16,753 bases of DNA, taken from the NCBI GenBank assembly GCA_947629215.1, contig CANRCU010000019.1:1-16753 (forward strand), given 5' to 3'. Position numbers and translations under genes: made by a program. Positions 6,775 to 13,603 of this stretch are shown in pieces. Position 1 is the stretch's first letter, and each line of letters starts with the position of its first letter. The notes under the pieces were generated by a model. The model saw only the letters and a program-made list of their open reading frames with translations. It was not told the DNA's origin and did no database searches. The DNA comes from an uncultured Clostridia bacterium (GTDB lineage: Bacteria; Bacillota; Clostridia; Lachnospirales; CAG-274).

Positions 6775-8049
6775 ATGAAAAGATTTTCAGGATTTGCTGC
6801 GATATTCATGACAGTTTCCATGCTTTTTTGCACAACTGCCTTCGCTGCGGATAATGAGGAACCCACAACAGAACCTACAACTGCCGAAACGGTAGAAGCA
6901 ACCGACAGCAAGACTTCGCCTTTTACCGATGTTGACCCATCTACAGAAACGGGCAAAGCCATATTAAAACTTTACAACTCAGGTGTTGTTGCAGGTTATA
7001 ATGACAATACTTTCAATCCCGAAGGCAGTATCACACGTGCAGAACTTGTTCGTATATTTAACCAGGTATTCAAATATAACCCAAGCGAAACTGCTTTAGC
7101 CGACATTGAGAACTTTGCGGACAATGCAGAGCCGGAGGCATGGTATTACAACGATGTACGCATTTCACAGGCAGCAGGCTATATAAACGGTTTTGAGGAC
7201 AACACTTTCCGTCCTCAGGATAATTTTACACGCCAGCAGGCTTGCGTGGTTATCGACCTTATAACAGGTGTTCAGGAAACCGATCCCGAACTTGTGATAA
7301 CGGACGAAGTATCCGAATGGGCTGTAAATTATGTAAATATGGCTGTTACGGCAGGTCTTTTTGAGCTTGAAGAACAGAACACCTTCCGCGCAACGGAAAA
7401 TATAACAAGAGCAGAAGTCTGCAAGTTGCTTGAAATATTTGTGACCGATACAGACGAAAACGAAGAAACATCTACCCTTGCCGAAGACGAAACACAGGAT
7501 GTTACCGTTAAGACATCAAACGGCAAAGTCGTTAAGGTAACAAAAGGCGGCAGCGGCGGTGGTAGCAGCAGCAAAAAGCACACTACAACAGAGTCCACTA
7601 CCGAGACCACGACCGGATCCGACAAGGAAACTACTACCGAAACCACAACAGAAACCACAACTTCCGATTCTTCGGATAATAATAAAGACAAGGAAACCAC
7701 AACAGAAGCAACTACCGAATCGACTACATTACAGGCTGAACAGGTCGACAAACCAAGCTCCGATATAATAAGAAGCCTTAATTCGGTATACAAGGCACTT
7801 AACAACAATGTTATACCCAACTGTTCGACAGATGGTGAAAAAGCCGTTGCAAAACAGATAAGCTCGGCAATAATGCAATATATACGAGATTATTCGTTTG
7901 ACATCACTTCGGCAGCAAACGGAGCTATAGATTCATATCATCAGCTTTCCGCCGAAGAAAAGCACGAGCTGCAAACACTTATACTTCAATATGTCAATGT
8001 AAGCGACCTTCTTGTATTACAGGAAACCTATTTCCCGGGTCTGTTATAA
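6775..8049 (+). CDS. Secreted S-layer homology (SLH) protein with three N-terminal SLH domains and Thr-rich linker
   Basis: Cell-surface protein expected to bind secondary wall polymer through a triple SLH module. Signal peptide about 1-25 (cut near AFA). SLH1 about 49-98 (FTDVDPSTETGKAI to ITRAELVRIF), SLH2 about 112-163 (YINGFEDNTFRPQDNFTRQQ), SLH3 about 174-223 (ITRAEVCKLL). These are followed by a GGSGGGSSS hinge and a Thr/Glu/Ser-rich linker to about 318. The last 97 residues (328-424) are a mainly helical domain I do not recognise. The linker is probably extended and may be glycosylated. The start has a perfect AAGGAGG 6 bp upstream. The stop is 3 bp before the VanZ-like gene, so the two are probably one operon. 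ATA codons are common here, unlike in the preceding gene. Confidence 0.92.
   Translation: MKRFSGFAAIFMTVSMLFCTTAFAADNEEPTTEPTTAETVEATDSKTSPFTDVDPSTETGKAILKLYNSGVVAGYNDNTFNPEGSITRAELVRIFNQVFKYNPSETALADIENFADNAEPEAWYYNDVRISQAAGYINGFEDNTFRPQDNFTRQQACVVIDLITGVQETDPELVITDEVSEWAVNYVNMAVTAGLFELEEQNTFRATENITRAEVCKLLEIFVTDTDENEETSTLAEDETQDVTVKTSNGKVVKVTKGGSGGGSSSKKHTTTESTTETTTGSDKETTTETTTETTTSDSSDNNKDKETTTEATTESTTLQAEQVDKPSSDIIRSLNSVYKALNNNVIPNCSTDGEKAVAKQISSAIMQYIRDYSFDITSAANGAIDSYHQLSAEEKHELQTLILQYVNVSDLLVLQETYFPGLL
7585..7728 (+). repeat. Degenerate ACA/ACC/GAA repeats encoding the Thr-Glu linker
   Basis: Repeated GAAACCACAACAGAA-like units encode runs such as TTTETTTETTT. GGAAACCACAACAGAA-related segments recur near 7637-7658 and 7691-7707. 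Such tracts can change in length by slippage or recombination. Confidence 0.75.
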
Positions 8050-8052
8050 TAT

Positions 8053-8529
8053 ATGAAACCTAAAATAATTTTTCCGCTGCTGACATTTATTGTTATACTC
8101 ATCATCTGGGGGCATTCACTGACGCCCGGTGATATTTCAAGCTTAGAAAGCGGATTTATTGCGGATATTTTAAAATCAGTATTCCCTGTTGACGATCCGA
8201 ATTTTAATCACACGGTAAGAAAGGCTGCTCATTATACCGAATATTTTATTCTTGGTATAATGCTTTCGATAGACACTACTCTTTTGACAGGTAGGTCGTT
8301 TTCTCCGTACAGCGTTATCATCGGGTTATTTGTACCGCTTACGGACGAGAGCTTACAGCTTTTTACGTTTGCCCGCAGTGGTCAGATAATGGATATCTGG
8401 CTTGACATATCGGGGTTTATATCCGGCTTTATATTTTGTGCCGTTATCACAAAAGCAATACAGATATACAACAAAAGAAATCCAAAAAACGGGGGCTGTC
8501 GCAAAACTAAATTATTTGCTAAAAAGTGA
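8053..8529 (+). CDS. VanZ-like family membrane protein
   Basis: A small polytopic membrane protein of the VanZ-like family, whose general role is unknown; VanZ itself gives low-level teicoplanin resistance in enterococci. The 158 residues show the signature RKAAHYTEYFILG (56-68) and the acidic motif LTDESLQLF (96-104), with four hydrophobic segments (about 4-20, 64-80, 86-98, 114-135). It begins 3 bp after the SLH stop with no good ribosome binding site of its own, so translation probably depends on the upstream gene. Residues 147-158 (GGCRKTKLFAKK) are encoded by the start of the palindrome-rich intergenic mosaic, so the natural C-terminus may have been replaced by an insertion. Confidence 0.85.
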   Translation: MKPKIIFPLLTFIVILIIWGHSLTPGDISSLESGFIADILKSVFPVDDPNFNHTVRKAAHYTEYFILGIMLSIDTTLLTGRSFSPYSVIIGLFVPLTDESLQLFTFARSGQIMDIWLDISGFISGFIFCAVITKAIQIYNKRNPKNGGCRKTKLFAKK

Positions 8530-8692
8530 ATTTTTAGATAAAGGTTACTTGCAAAATTTTTCTAAGTAACTTTAGCGTCGCAGACTAATATCCGCAGGGC
8601 GAGCTTTGCCTATGCACCGCAAAAAAGTAATGCGGACGCACGAAGTGCGGCTTTTGGCGTAGCCAAAAGTGCTTTTTGCCCGAGAAAAAGAA

Positions 8693-8719
8693 CTCGTGCC
8701 GACCATTGGTCGGCACGAG
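8693..8719 (+). terminator. Strong 12-bp perfect hairpin, possible terminator
   Basis: CTCGTGCCGACC (8693-8704), loop ATT, then its exact complement (8708-8719). Flanking AAAGA and TCTTT can extend the stem. Only a short, interrupted T-tract (TCTTTATT) follows, so termination may be partial and the downstream hairpin is the better terminator. Confidence 0.5.
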
Positions 8720-8769
8720 CCTCTTTATTCATTGTGAAAAAAACTGAATTAAATGCTTGCATTTCATTC

Positions 8770-8800
8770 AAAGGGTGTCGCAAAGCGGCACCCTTTTTTT
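8770..8800 (+). terminator. Rho-independent terminator after the SLH/VanZ operon
   Basis: AAAGGGTG-T-CGC, loop AAA, GCG-G-CACCCTTT forms an 11-bp stem with one T-G wobble, followed by a run of T ending at 8800. This is the clearest terminator in the window. Confidence 0.9.
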
Positions 8801-8879
8801 CGTGCAAAACTACTAAATATCACAAGTATAAATACAAGCCTGCAACTATATTATTATTCGATATGAGGAGGTGTTCTTT

Positions 8880-10157
8880 ATGCTTATCCATGTCGTTGCC
8901 GAGGGTGAAAACTGGTTTGACATAAGCGAACGTTACGACCTTTCGGTCGATTATCTCAAAAAACTCAATTCAATTGCTTATAACAACCTTGCTGTCGGCG
9001 AAAACATACTTATAGCCTACCCAAAGACCGAATATTATGCCGTTCAGGGGGATACTCTTGCAAATATTGCGCGAATGCACGATACTACCACGATCAGTCT
9101 GCTGCGCAACAATCCGTCGCTCGCGCGCGGAGTACGCATAGGCGACCGCGTTATCATAGAATTTGAGGATAAAAAGCATGGCAGTCTGCTTTTAAACGGC
9201 TATTGTTATACCTTTATAGATCCCGCATTCTACACTTCTCTTTTGCCTTATCTGACGTTTGTAACAATATTTACTTACGGTTTCAATACAAACGGAGAGC
9301 TGATAGCCCCAAGACCTGCCGATGACCTGTATGTAAGCATAGCAAACGATTACGGCACTGTGCCGCTTATGCACCTGTCGACACTGACCGAAAACGGAAA
9401 TTTCTCAAACGAGCTTGCCGGTGAAATGCTTGGCAACCGCGGCTTATGGGATACTTTTATAAACAATATCCTGTCAAATGTGCGCAGCAAAGGATACGGC
9501 GGTGTTGATATGGATTTTGAGTACCTGCCTGCCGAAAACAGCAAAGATTATGCGGATTTTGCGGGTATGCTCAAACAGGCGCTGAACAACGAAGGCTATT
9601 ATCTTATAACGGCGCTTGCGCCAAAAACTTCGGCAGAACAGCCCGGATTGCTGTATCAAGGGCATGATTACAAACTTTTGGGCAAAAACAGCGATTTGTC
9701 GCTTATAATGACCTATGAGTGGGGTTATGCATACAGCGAGCCTATGGCAGTCGCGCCCATACAAAGTGTTGAAAGGGTAGTAAAATACGGCATAAGCGAG
9801 ATAGAGCCGAATAAAATACTGTTAGGGATACCGTTTTACGGCTATGACTGGCAATTACCCTATATCCGCGGCGTTACAGTCGGAAAATCGCTTTCCGTTG
9901 AACGGGCGGTCGAGCTTGCGCGGCAATATTACTCACCGATAATTTTTGACGAACAGTCGGATTCACCCTATATAAACTATAACGACGGCGAAAACGAGCA
10001 TACCGTGTGGTTTGAAGATCCGCAAAGCCTTAAAGCCAAACTTGAGCTGATAGAAAAATATTCGCTTGCGGGCGGTGGGATATGGAATATAGACCGCCCG
10101 TTTTATCAAGGATATATGCTGATAAATCTTTTATATGATATTGAAAAACTGAGATAA
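8880..10157 (+). CDS. LysM-LysM-GH18 protein of the YaaH/SleL spore-cortex hydrolase type
   Basis: Predicted N-acetylglucosaminidase acting on peptidoglycan. Two LysM domains (about 3-47, starting IHVVAEGENWFDI, and 52-96, starting YYAVQGDTLANIA) precede a GH18 barrel (about 105-425). The active-site motif is GGVDMDFEYL, with Asp210, Asp212 and the acid/base Glu214. There is no signal peptide, as in Bacillus YaaH/SleL, which reach the spore coat/cortex by being made in the mother cell or forespore; a spore role here is inferred. The start is the ATG at 8880, 6 bp after GAGGAGGTG (8865-8873). The in-frame GTG at 8871 lies inside that ribosome binding site. It is 425 residues. No sigma-A promoter is obvious in 8801-8864, compatible with a sporulation sigma factor but not proof. 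A bidirectional terminator follows. Confidence 0.9.
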   Translation: MLIHVVAEGENWFDISERYDLSVDYLKKLNSIAYNNLAVGENILIAYPKTEYYAVQGDTLANIARMHDTTTISLLRNNPSLARGVRIGDRVIIEFEDKKHGSLLLNGYCYTFIDPAFYTSLLPYLTFVTIFTYGFNTNGELIAPRPADDLYVSIANDYGTVPLMHLSTLTENGNFSNELAGEMLGNRGLWDTFINNILSNVRSKGYGGVDMDFEYLPAENSKDYADFAGMLKQALNNEGYYLITALAPKTSAEQPGLLYQGHDYKLLGKNSDLSLIMTYEWGYAYSEPMAVAPIQSVERVVKYGISEIEPNKILLGIPFYGYDWQLPYIRGVTVGKSLSVERAVELARQYYSPIIFDEQSDSPYINYNDGENEHTVWFEDPQSLKAKLELIEKYSLAGGGIWNIDRPFYQGYMLINLLYDIEKLR

Positions 10158-10170
10158 TGATTTTTATATA

Positions 10171-10202
10171 AAAAAAGCGGCTGATGCAACAGCCGTTTTT
10201 TA
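10171..10202. terminator. Bidirectional terminator between converging genes
   Basis: CGGCTG (10178-10183), loop ATGCAA, CAGCCG (10190-10195), flanked by an A-run on the left and a T-run on the right. It can end both the plus-strand GH18 transcript and the minus-strand ferredoxin transcript. Confidence 0.88.
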
Positions 10203-10210
10203 TTATTTTA

Positions 10211-10381
10211 TTAAGCCTCCGAAGGAGCACCAACAGGGCAAGTACCTGCACATGTACCGCAGGAAACACATTCGTCTGCATTGATAACGTACTTTCCGTC
10301 GCCCTCGGAAATACAGCTTGTAGGACATTCTGCTGCGCAAGCGCCGCAAGAAATGCAATCATCACTTATAACGTATGCCAT
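10211..10381 (-). CDS. Clostridial-type 2[4Fe-4S] ferredoxin, 56 residues
   Basis: A small soluble electron carrier for low-potential redox reactions such as those of pyruvate:ferredoxin oxidoreductase or hydrogenase. The product begins MAYVISDDCISCGACAAECP. It has the two cluster-binding sets CxxCxxCxxxCP at Cys9, 12, 15, 19 and Cys38, 41, 44, 48, the ending CPVGAP and the short length usual for this family. An extra Cys23 (CPTSCISEG) sits where many homologues have Ala. The ribosome binding site is a perfect GGAGGTG. The gene has its own strong promoter and ends 9 bp before the bidirectional terminator, so it is probably monocistronic. Codons such as GGT, CTT-like and ATT/ATC fit high expression. 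Identification is secure. Confidence 0.96.
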   Translation of the reverse strand: MAYVISDDCISCGACAAECPTSCISEGDGKYVINADECVSCGTCAGTCPVGAPSEA

Positions 10382-10435
10382 AGTAAGCACCTCCTATAAA
10401 TTTTGGGAAAATCCCTATAAGTTATGTACAAATAC

Positions 10436-10464
10436 ATTATACAACAACATTCACGATCTTTCAA
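10436..10464 (-). promoter_or_regulatory. Strong promoter of the ferredoxin gene
   Basis: On the minus strand TTGAAA (10459-10464), 17 bp and a perfect TATAAT (10436-10441), about 55 bp before the ferredoxin ATG. The leader includes a small GGGA/TCCC inverted repeat (10405-10415). The nitrilase gene upstream shows no terminator, so some read-through into ferredoxin is possible. Confidence 0.85.
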
Positions 10465-10508
10465 GTACAAATTTCAATAAATTAAATAAATTTTTACCGT
10501 AAGCGCCA

Positions 10509-11288
10509 TCATGGGTCACGCTCGGTATATATTTCTCTGTAAATATCATATCTGCGGTCATCTCTGACAGGAAATTCCTCTCTTGCCTTTGTCGTTTCTT
10601 CCCTGCTTAAAACTGCCGTCAACAATCCCTCTGTATCATGCAATTCACCTATTAACCGACCGTCGGGGTCATATACCGATGTATCGCCTGCATATCTCTG
10701 ACCGTTCATATCGCCAACACAATTTATCCCCGCAAAATATGTTCTGTTCTCTATCGCACGGGCTTTCAGCAGTGTACGCCAATGTTCGGCACGTGCTTCG
10801 GGCCAGTTTGCGGGTATAAGAAACAGGTCGCAGTCGACGCCAAAAAGCGGAGGAAACCTCAAATCATAGCAAACAGCAAGACCTATCTTCATTCCGCATA
10901 ATTCAAAAAAGCTCTGTTTGCTGCCGCCTTCAAAATATTTATTTTCCCCGGCATAGGAAAACGGGTGTATTTTTGCATATTCGGCTATTTCCAGACCGTT
11001 TTTATCCAAAACGGTATACATATTACGGCAGCGTTCGCCGCAGTCACACACCCAGCCGAAACCGACGGCAATATTGTATTTTTTGGATAGCAGTGCAAAT
11101 CTATCCTTCGTTTCGCCGTTTTCTTTTGTTTTTTTCGTATCCATTGAAAATCCGCTCAAAGTCATTTCGGGAAAGGCTATCATATCCGCCCCAACAGCAG
11201 CCGCCTGTTTCAAAAAAACTTCGGTTTTGGCAAAAGTGGCTTGTTTATCCTCAAAACATATTTTTAACTGACAAAGCGCAAGTTTCAT
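10509..11288 (-). CDS. Nitrilase-superfamily carbon-nitrogen hydrolase, omega-amidase-like
   Basis: Cytoplasmic amidase of the C-N hydrolase fold. The Glu-Lys-Cys triad is visible: Glu41 in AFPEMTLSG, Lys106 in YAKIHPF and Cys140 in AVCYDLRFP. The surrounding CYDLRFPPLFG, IPANWPEAR, LLKARAIENRTYFAGIN and GDTSVYDPDG resemble the Nit2/YafV omega-amidase branch, which hydrolyses 2-oxoglutaramate or repairs damaged metabolites; substrate is inferred only. Length 259 residues is normal. The ATG lies 3 bp after the ribonuclease Z stop and its GGAGGAG site is inside the last codons of that gene, so the two are translationally linked. Last gene of the minus-strand operon. Confidence 0.9.
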   Translation of the reverse strand: MKLALCQLKICFEDKQATFAKTEVFLKQAAAVGADMIAFPEMTLSGFSMDTKKTKENGETKDRFALLSKKYNIAVGFGWVCDCGERCRNMYTVLDKNGLEIAEYAKIHPFSYAGENKYFEGGSKQSFFELCGMKIGLAVCYDLRFPPLFGVDCDLFLIPANWPEARAEHWRTLLKARAIENRTYFAGINCVGDMNGQRYAGDTSVYDPDGRLIGELHDTEGLLTAVLSREETTKAREEFPVRDDRRYDIYREIYTERDP

Positions 11289-11291
11289 ACA

Positions 11292-12203
11292 CTACTCCTC
11301 CGCAAATTTTATTTCCCTTGTTTTTCTGTCCTCACCTATATAAGTATTTGGGAATATCGCTCTTGCATTATCCAAAAACAACTCGGGTTCTGGCATTGAC
11401 GGCGAATAATGCGTAAGCCAAAGCTCTCTTACATCGGCTGCCTTCGCTATGCGCGCAGCCTCGCTGAAAAGCGAATGCTTGTATTTTTCCGCCTTGGGCA
11501 ATTTTTCGTCCTCCCCGTATATACCCTCGTAAATAAGCAGGTCTGCCCCATAAAAAAAATCCCTCATAGCTTCCGTCGGACGTGTATCGGTGCAGTAACA
11601 CAATTTTACACCGCGCCTCGGCTCACCAAGAACATCTTTTGCGGTATATACGATACCGTTATTCTCGACCGTTTCGCCTTTTTGCAGCTGCGACCACATA
11701 GGTTTGGGTATACCGAGCCTCTCTGCCTTTTCGGGAAAAAATTTGCCGCAGCGGGCTACTTCAAGGCTGTAACCGTAACATGTTATGCGATGATCGACTT
11801 TCAGCGCTTTAAGGGCAAAACCACCGACCGTAAATTCCTCAATATTGTTTTCAAGCTCTATAAAATTTATATCATACGGCAACTCGGGAGCAATAAGCCT
11901 TAATCCACCGACTATTTTTTCTATACCCTTTGGTCCGACTATCGTAAGCGGTTGAGTCCTGTCCGAATTTCCCAAAGTAAGCAGCAGCCCCGGCAGCCCC
12001 GAAATATGGTCGGCATGAAAATGCGTAAAACAAATAACGTCTATATTCTTAAAGCCCCAGCCAAGCATTTTCATTGTGACCTGAGTGCTTTCGCCGCAGT
12101 CTATAAGCAGCATCCTGCCGCATTTGCGTACAAGCAGACTTGTTAAAAAACGCTCCGGCAGCGGCAACATACCGCCTGTGCCAAGCAAAGCAACATCTAT
12201 CAT
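11292..12203 (-). CDS. rnz: Ribonuclease Z
   Basis: Zinc endonuclease that cuts the 3' trailer from tRNA precursors, mainly those lacking an encoded CCA. The 303-residue product is a metallo-beta-lactamase fold with TGGMLPLPERFLTSLLV near the N-terminus, the metal motif THFHADHISGLPG (His61, His63, Asp65, His66), a distal His in KVDHRITCYGY, Asp in CYCTDTRP and His in LTHYSP. A GIPKPMWSQLQKGE segment matches the tRNA-binding exosite region of the short bacterial enzymes. The start has GGGGG about 9 bases upstream. A TATAAT on the minus strand (12219-12224) lies in a repeat fragment 16 bp upstream of the ATG, but no -35 accompanies it. Confidence 0.93.
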   Translation of the reverse strand: MIDVALLGTGGMLPLPERFLTSLLVRKCGRMLLIDCGESTQVTMKMLGWGFKNIDVICFTHFHADHISGLPGLLLTLGNSDRTQPLTIVGPKGIEKIVGGLRLIAPELPYDINFIELENNIEEFTVGGFALKALKVDHRITCYGYSLEVARCGKFFPEKAERLGIPKPMWSQLQKGETVENNGIVYTAKDVLGEPRRGVKLCYCTDTRPTEAMRDFFYGADLLIYEGIYGEDEKLPKAEKYKHSLFSEAARIAKAADVRELWLTHYSPSMPEPELFLDNARAIFPNTYIGEDRKTREIKFAEE

Positions 12204-12219
12204 AGAGAATGACCCCCAT

Positions 12220-12269
12220 ATTATAAGAATTTATTAAAAGAAAAATTTATTTCCGACCCGAAGGGATGA
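12220..12269. repeat. Partial copy of the ATAAGAATTTATT palindromic element
   Basis: This stretch matches 14533-14580 almost base for base: ATAAGAATTTATT, then AAAAGAAAAATTTATTTCC and GACCCGAAGGGATGA. The only internal difference is one C present in the other copy. The right half of the element is absent; unrelated sequence runs on to the nucleoside phosphorylase stop at 12299. The copy fills most of the 95-bp gap in the minus-strand operon. Confidence 0.85.
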
Positions 12270-12298
12270 TATTTTCAGCACATTCCCTTTGATCGTTC

Positions 12299-13594
12299 CT
12301 ATCTTATTATTTCGGGAACAAATACAGCCTTTTCCGTCTTTTTGTCCGATATTTTAACCGAGGACACAAAAATTTCCGTTCCCTCCCGCATTTTTTCTTC
12401 GCTATCCGAAAACAGGACCGCGAACGGCTCAGAGCTGTCATAAAATTCACCCTTACGGCGGTTGATGATAATACCTGCGGAAGGATCGATCGGCATATCA
12501 TAACTTATCCTGCCCGCCCCAAGCGCTGCCGACGCCTTGCCGACAGCCTCGGTGTCAAAAGCGCCGACAAAGCCTTTTTTAAGGTAGATCTCCTTTCTTA
12601 AAAGCGGTTGTTTGAACAGCGAATAATTGTCGATCACAGCGGCATTGCCGCCCTGAGCCAAAATAAACTGCCCGAACTTTGCTATACCTTTGCCGTTTCG
12701 GATATTTTCTTCAAGCATTTCGCGCGCCTTTGCCGTATTTTCGGCTATGCCGCCAAGCACAAGCATTTCGCTGCCCAAAATAAGCGAAACTTCAGTTAGC
12801 TCTCCCTTAACTTCGCCTTTAAGTATGCCTATCGCCTCTATAACTTCAAGCGTATTGCCCACATTGTTCCCCAGCGGCTGATCCATATCGGATATTACGG
12901 CAACGACCTTTTTGCCAAGCATTTTGCCTATATCTACCATTGTGCGCGCAAGCTCTCTCGCATCGTCTATGTTCTTCATAAAAGCGCCGCTTCCGCATTT
13001 TACGTCAAGCACGATACCATCGGCGCCCGAAGCAAGTTTCTTGCTCATTATGCTCGCCGCAATAAGAGGTATGCTATCGATAGTTCCCGTAACATCACGC
13101 AGTTTGTAAAGATAACCGTCGGCAGGCACAAGGCTCTTTGTCTGACCCATTATGGCAAGACCTATATCGTTGACCTGTTTTACCGCCTGTTCCTTTGTAA
13201 GAGAAATATTAAAACCCGGTATACTTTCAAGCTTGTCAAGCGTGCCTCCCGTATGCCCAAGCCCCCTGCCCGACATCTTTGCTACGGGCAGACCGCAGCT
13301 TGACACAAGCGGCGCAAGCACAAGTGTCGTAGTATCCGCAACGCCGCCCGTGCTGTGCTTGTCTATTTTTATGCCGGGTATTTCCGACAGGTCGATAATA
13401 TCGCCCGAATAAAGCATTGCTTTTGTAAGATCGGCTGTTTCGCGCTTGTCAAGCCCGTTAAGGCAAATCGCCATAAGCAGTGACGAAAACTGGTAATCGG
13501 GCGTTTTGCCTATACAGTCGACAATATAGTTTATTTCCTGCGTGGTAAGCGTTTTTTTATTACGTTTTTTTATGATAATATCTATAAAATTCAT
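12299..13594 (-). CDS. pdp: Pyrimidine-nucleoside phosphorylase
   Basis: Salvage enzyme that splits uridine, deoxyuridine or thymidine with phosphate into base and (deoxy)ribose-1-phosphate. The 431 residues cover the full family: the phosphate-binding segment KHSTGGVADTTT (79-90) and the signature SGRGLGHTGGTLDKLE (108-123), followed by KSLVPADGYLYKLRDVTGT and SIMSKKLASGADGIVLDVKCG. The usual GGVGD is GGVAD here (Ala86), a small change. Bacterial homologues of this length are either thymidine phosphorylase (DeoA) or the broader Pdp; Firmicutes usually carry Pdp, so that name is favoured. It starts 9 bp after the deacetylase stop with GAGGTG overlapping that stop. Confidence 0.92.
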   Translation of the reverse strand: MNFIDIIIKKRNKKTLTTQEINYIVDCIGKTPDYQFSSLLMAICLNGLDKRETADLTKAMLYSGDIIDLSEIPGIKIDKHSTGGVADTTTLVLAPLVSSCGLPVAKMSGRGLGHTGGTLDKLESIPGFNISLTKEQAVKQVNDIGLAIMGQTKSLVPADGYLYKLRDVTGTIDSIPLIAASIMSKKLASGADGIVLDVKCGSGAFMKNIDDARELARTMVDIGKMLGKKVVAVISDMDQPLGNNVGNTLEVIEAIGILKGEVKGELTEVSLILGSEMLVLGGIAENTAKAREMLEENIRNGKGIAKFGQFILAQGGNAAVIDNYSLFKQPLLRKEIYLKKGFVGAFDTEAVGKASAALGAGRISYDMPIDPSAGIIINRRKGEFYDSSEPFAVLFSDSEEKMREGTEIFVSSVKISDKKTEKAVFVPEIIR

Positions 13595-13603
13595 TCTTTC
13601 ACC

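Larger units (their letters stand above)
8491..8800. repeat. Palindrome-rich intergenic mosaic, possible non-autonomous element
   Basis: This stretch, starting inside the 3' end of the VanZ-like gene, holds at least seven hairpins: CTAAAAA/TTTTTAG (8519-8537, spanning the stop), GTTACTT/AAGTAAC (8544-8570), CCGCA/TGCGG (8617-8635), CGCAC/GTGCG (8637-8649), CTTTTGGC/GCCAAAAG with loop GTA (8651-8669), a 12-bp stem (8693-8719) and the terminator (8770-8796). The two ends share TGTCGCAAA in the same orientation after a G-run (8497-8505 and 8776-8784). I see no coding capacity. It resembles repeat mosaics or MITE-like insertions, but no second copy is in this window. Confidence 0.55.

Noticed and set aside
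7329..7820. 163-codon minus-strand frame rich in Val and Ser
   Set aside because: It is the complement of the Thr/Glu repeat codons of the SLH protein. The low-complexity VVVSVVV pattern is a direct consequence of those repeats.
8610..8807. 65-codon minus-strand frame in the intergenic mosaic
   Set aside because: It covers the terminator and several hairpins, lacks a ribosome binding site and has no recognisable protein character.
8871..8879. GTG at 8871 as start of the LysM-GH18 protein
   Set aside because: It is inside the GAGGAGGTG ribosome binding site. The ATG at 8880 has ideal spacing.
12219..12224. TATAAT facing ribonuclease Z as an independent promoter
   Set aside because: It is part of the repeat end and no -35-like hexamer occurs at 15 to 19 bp, so it is noted but not listed as a promoter.
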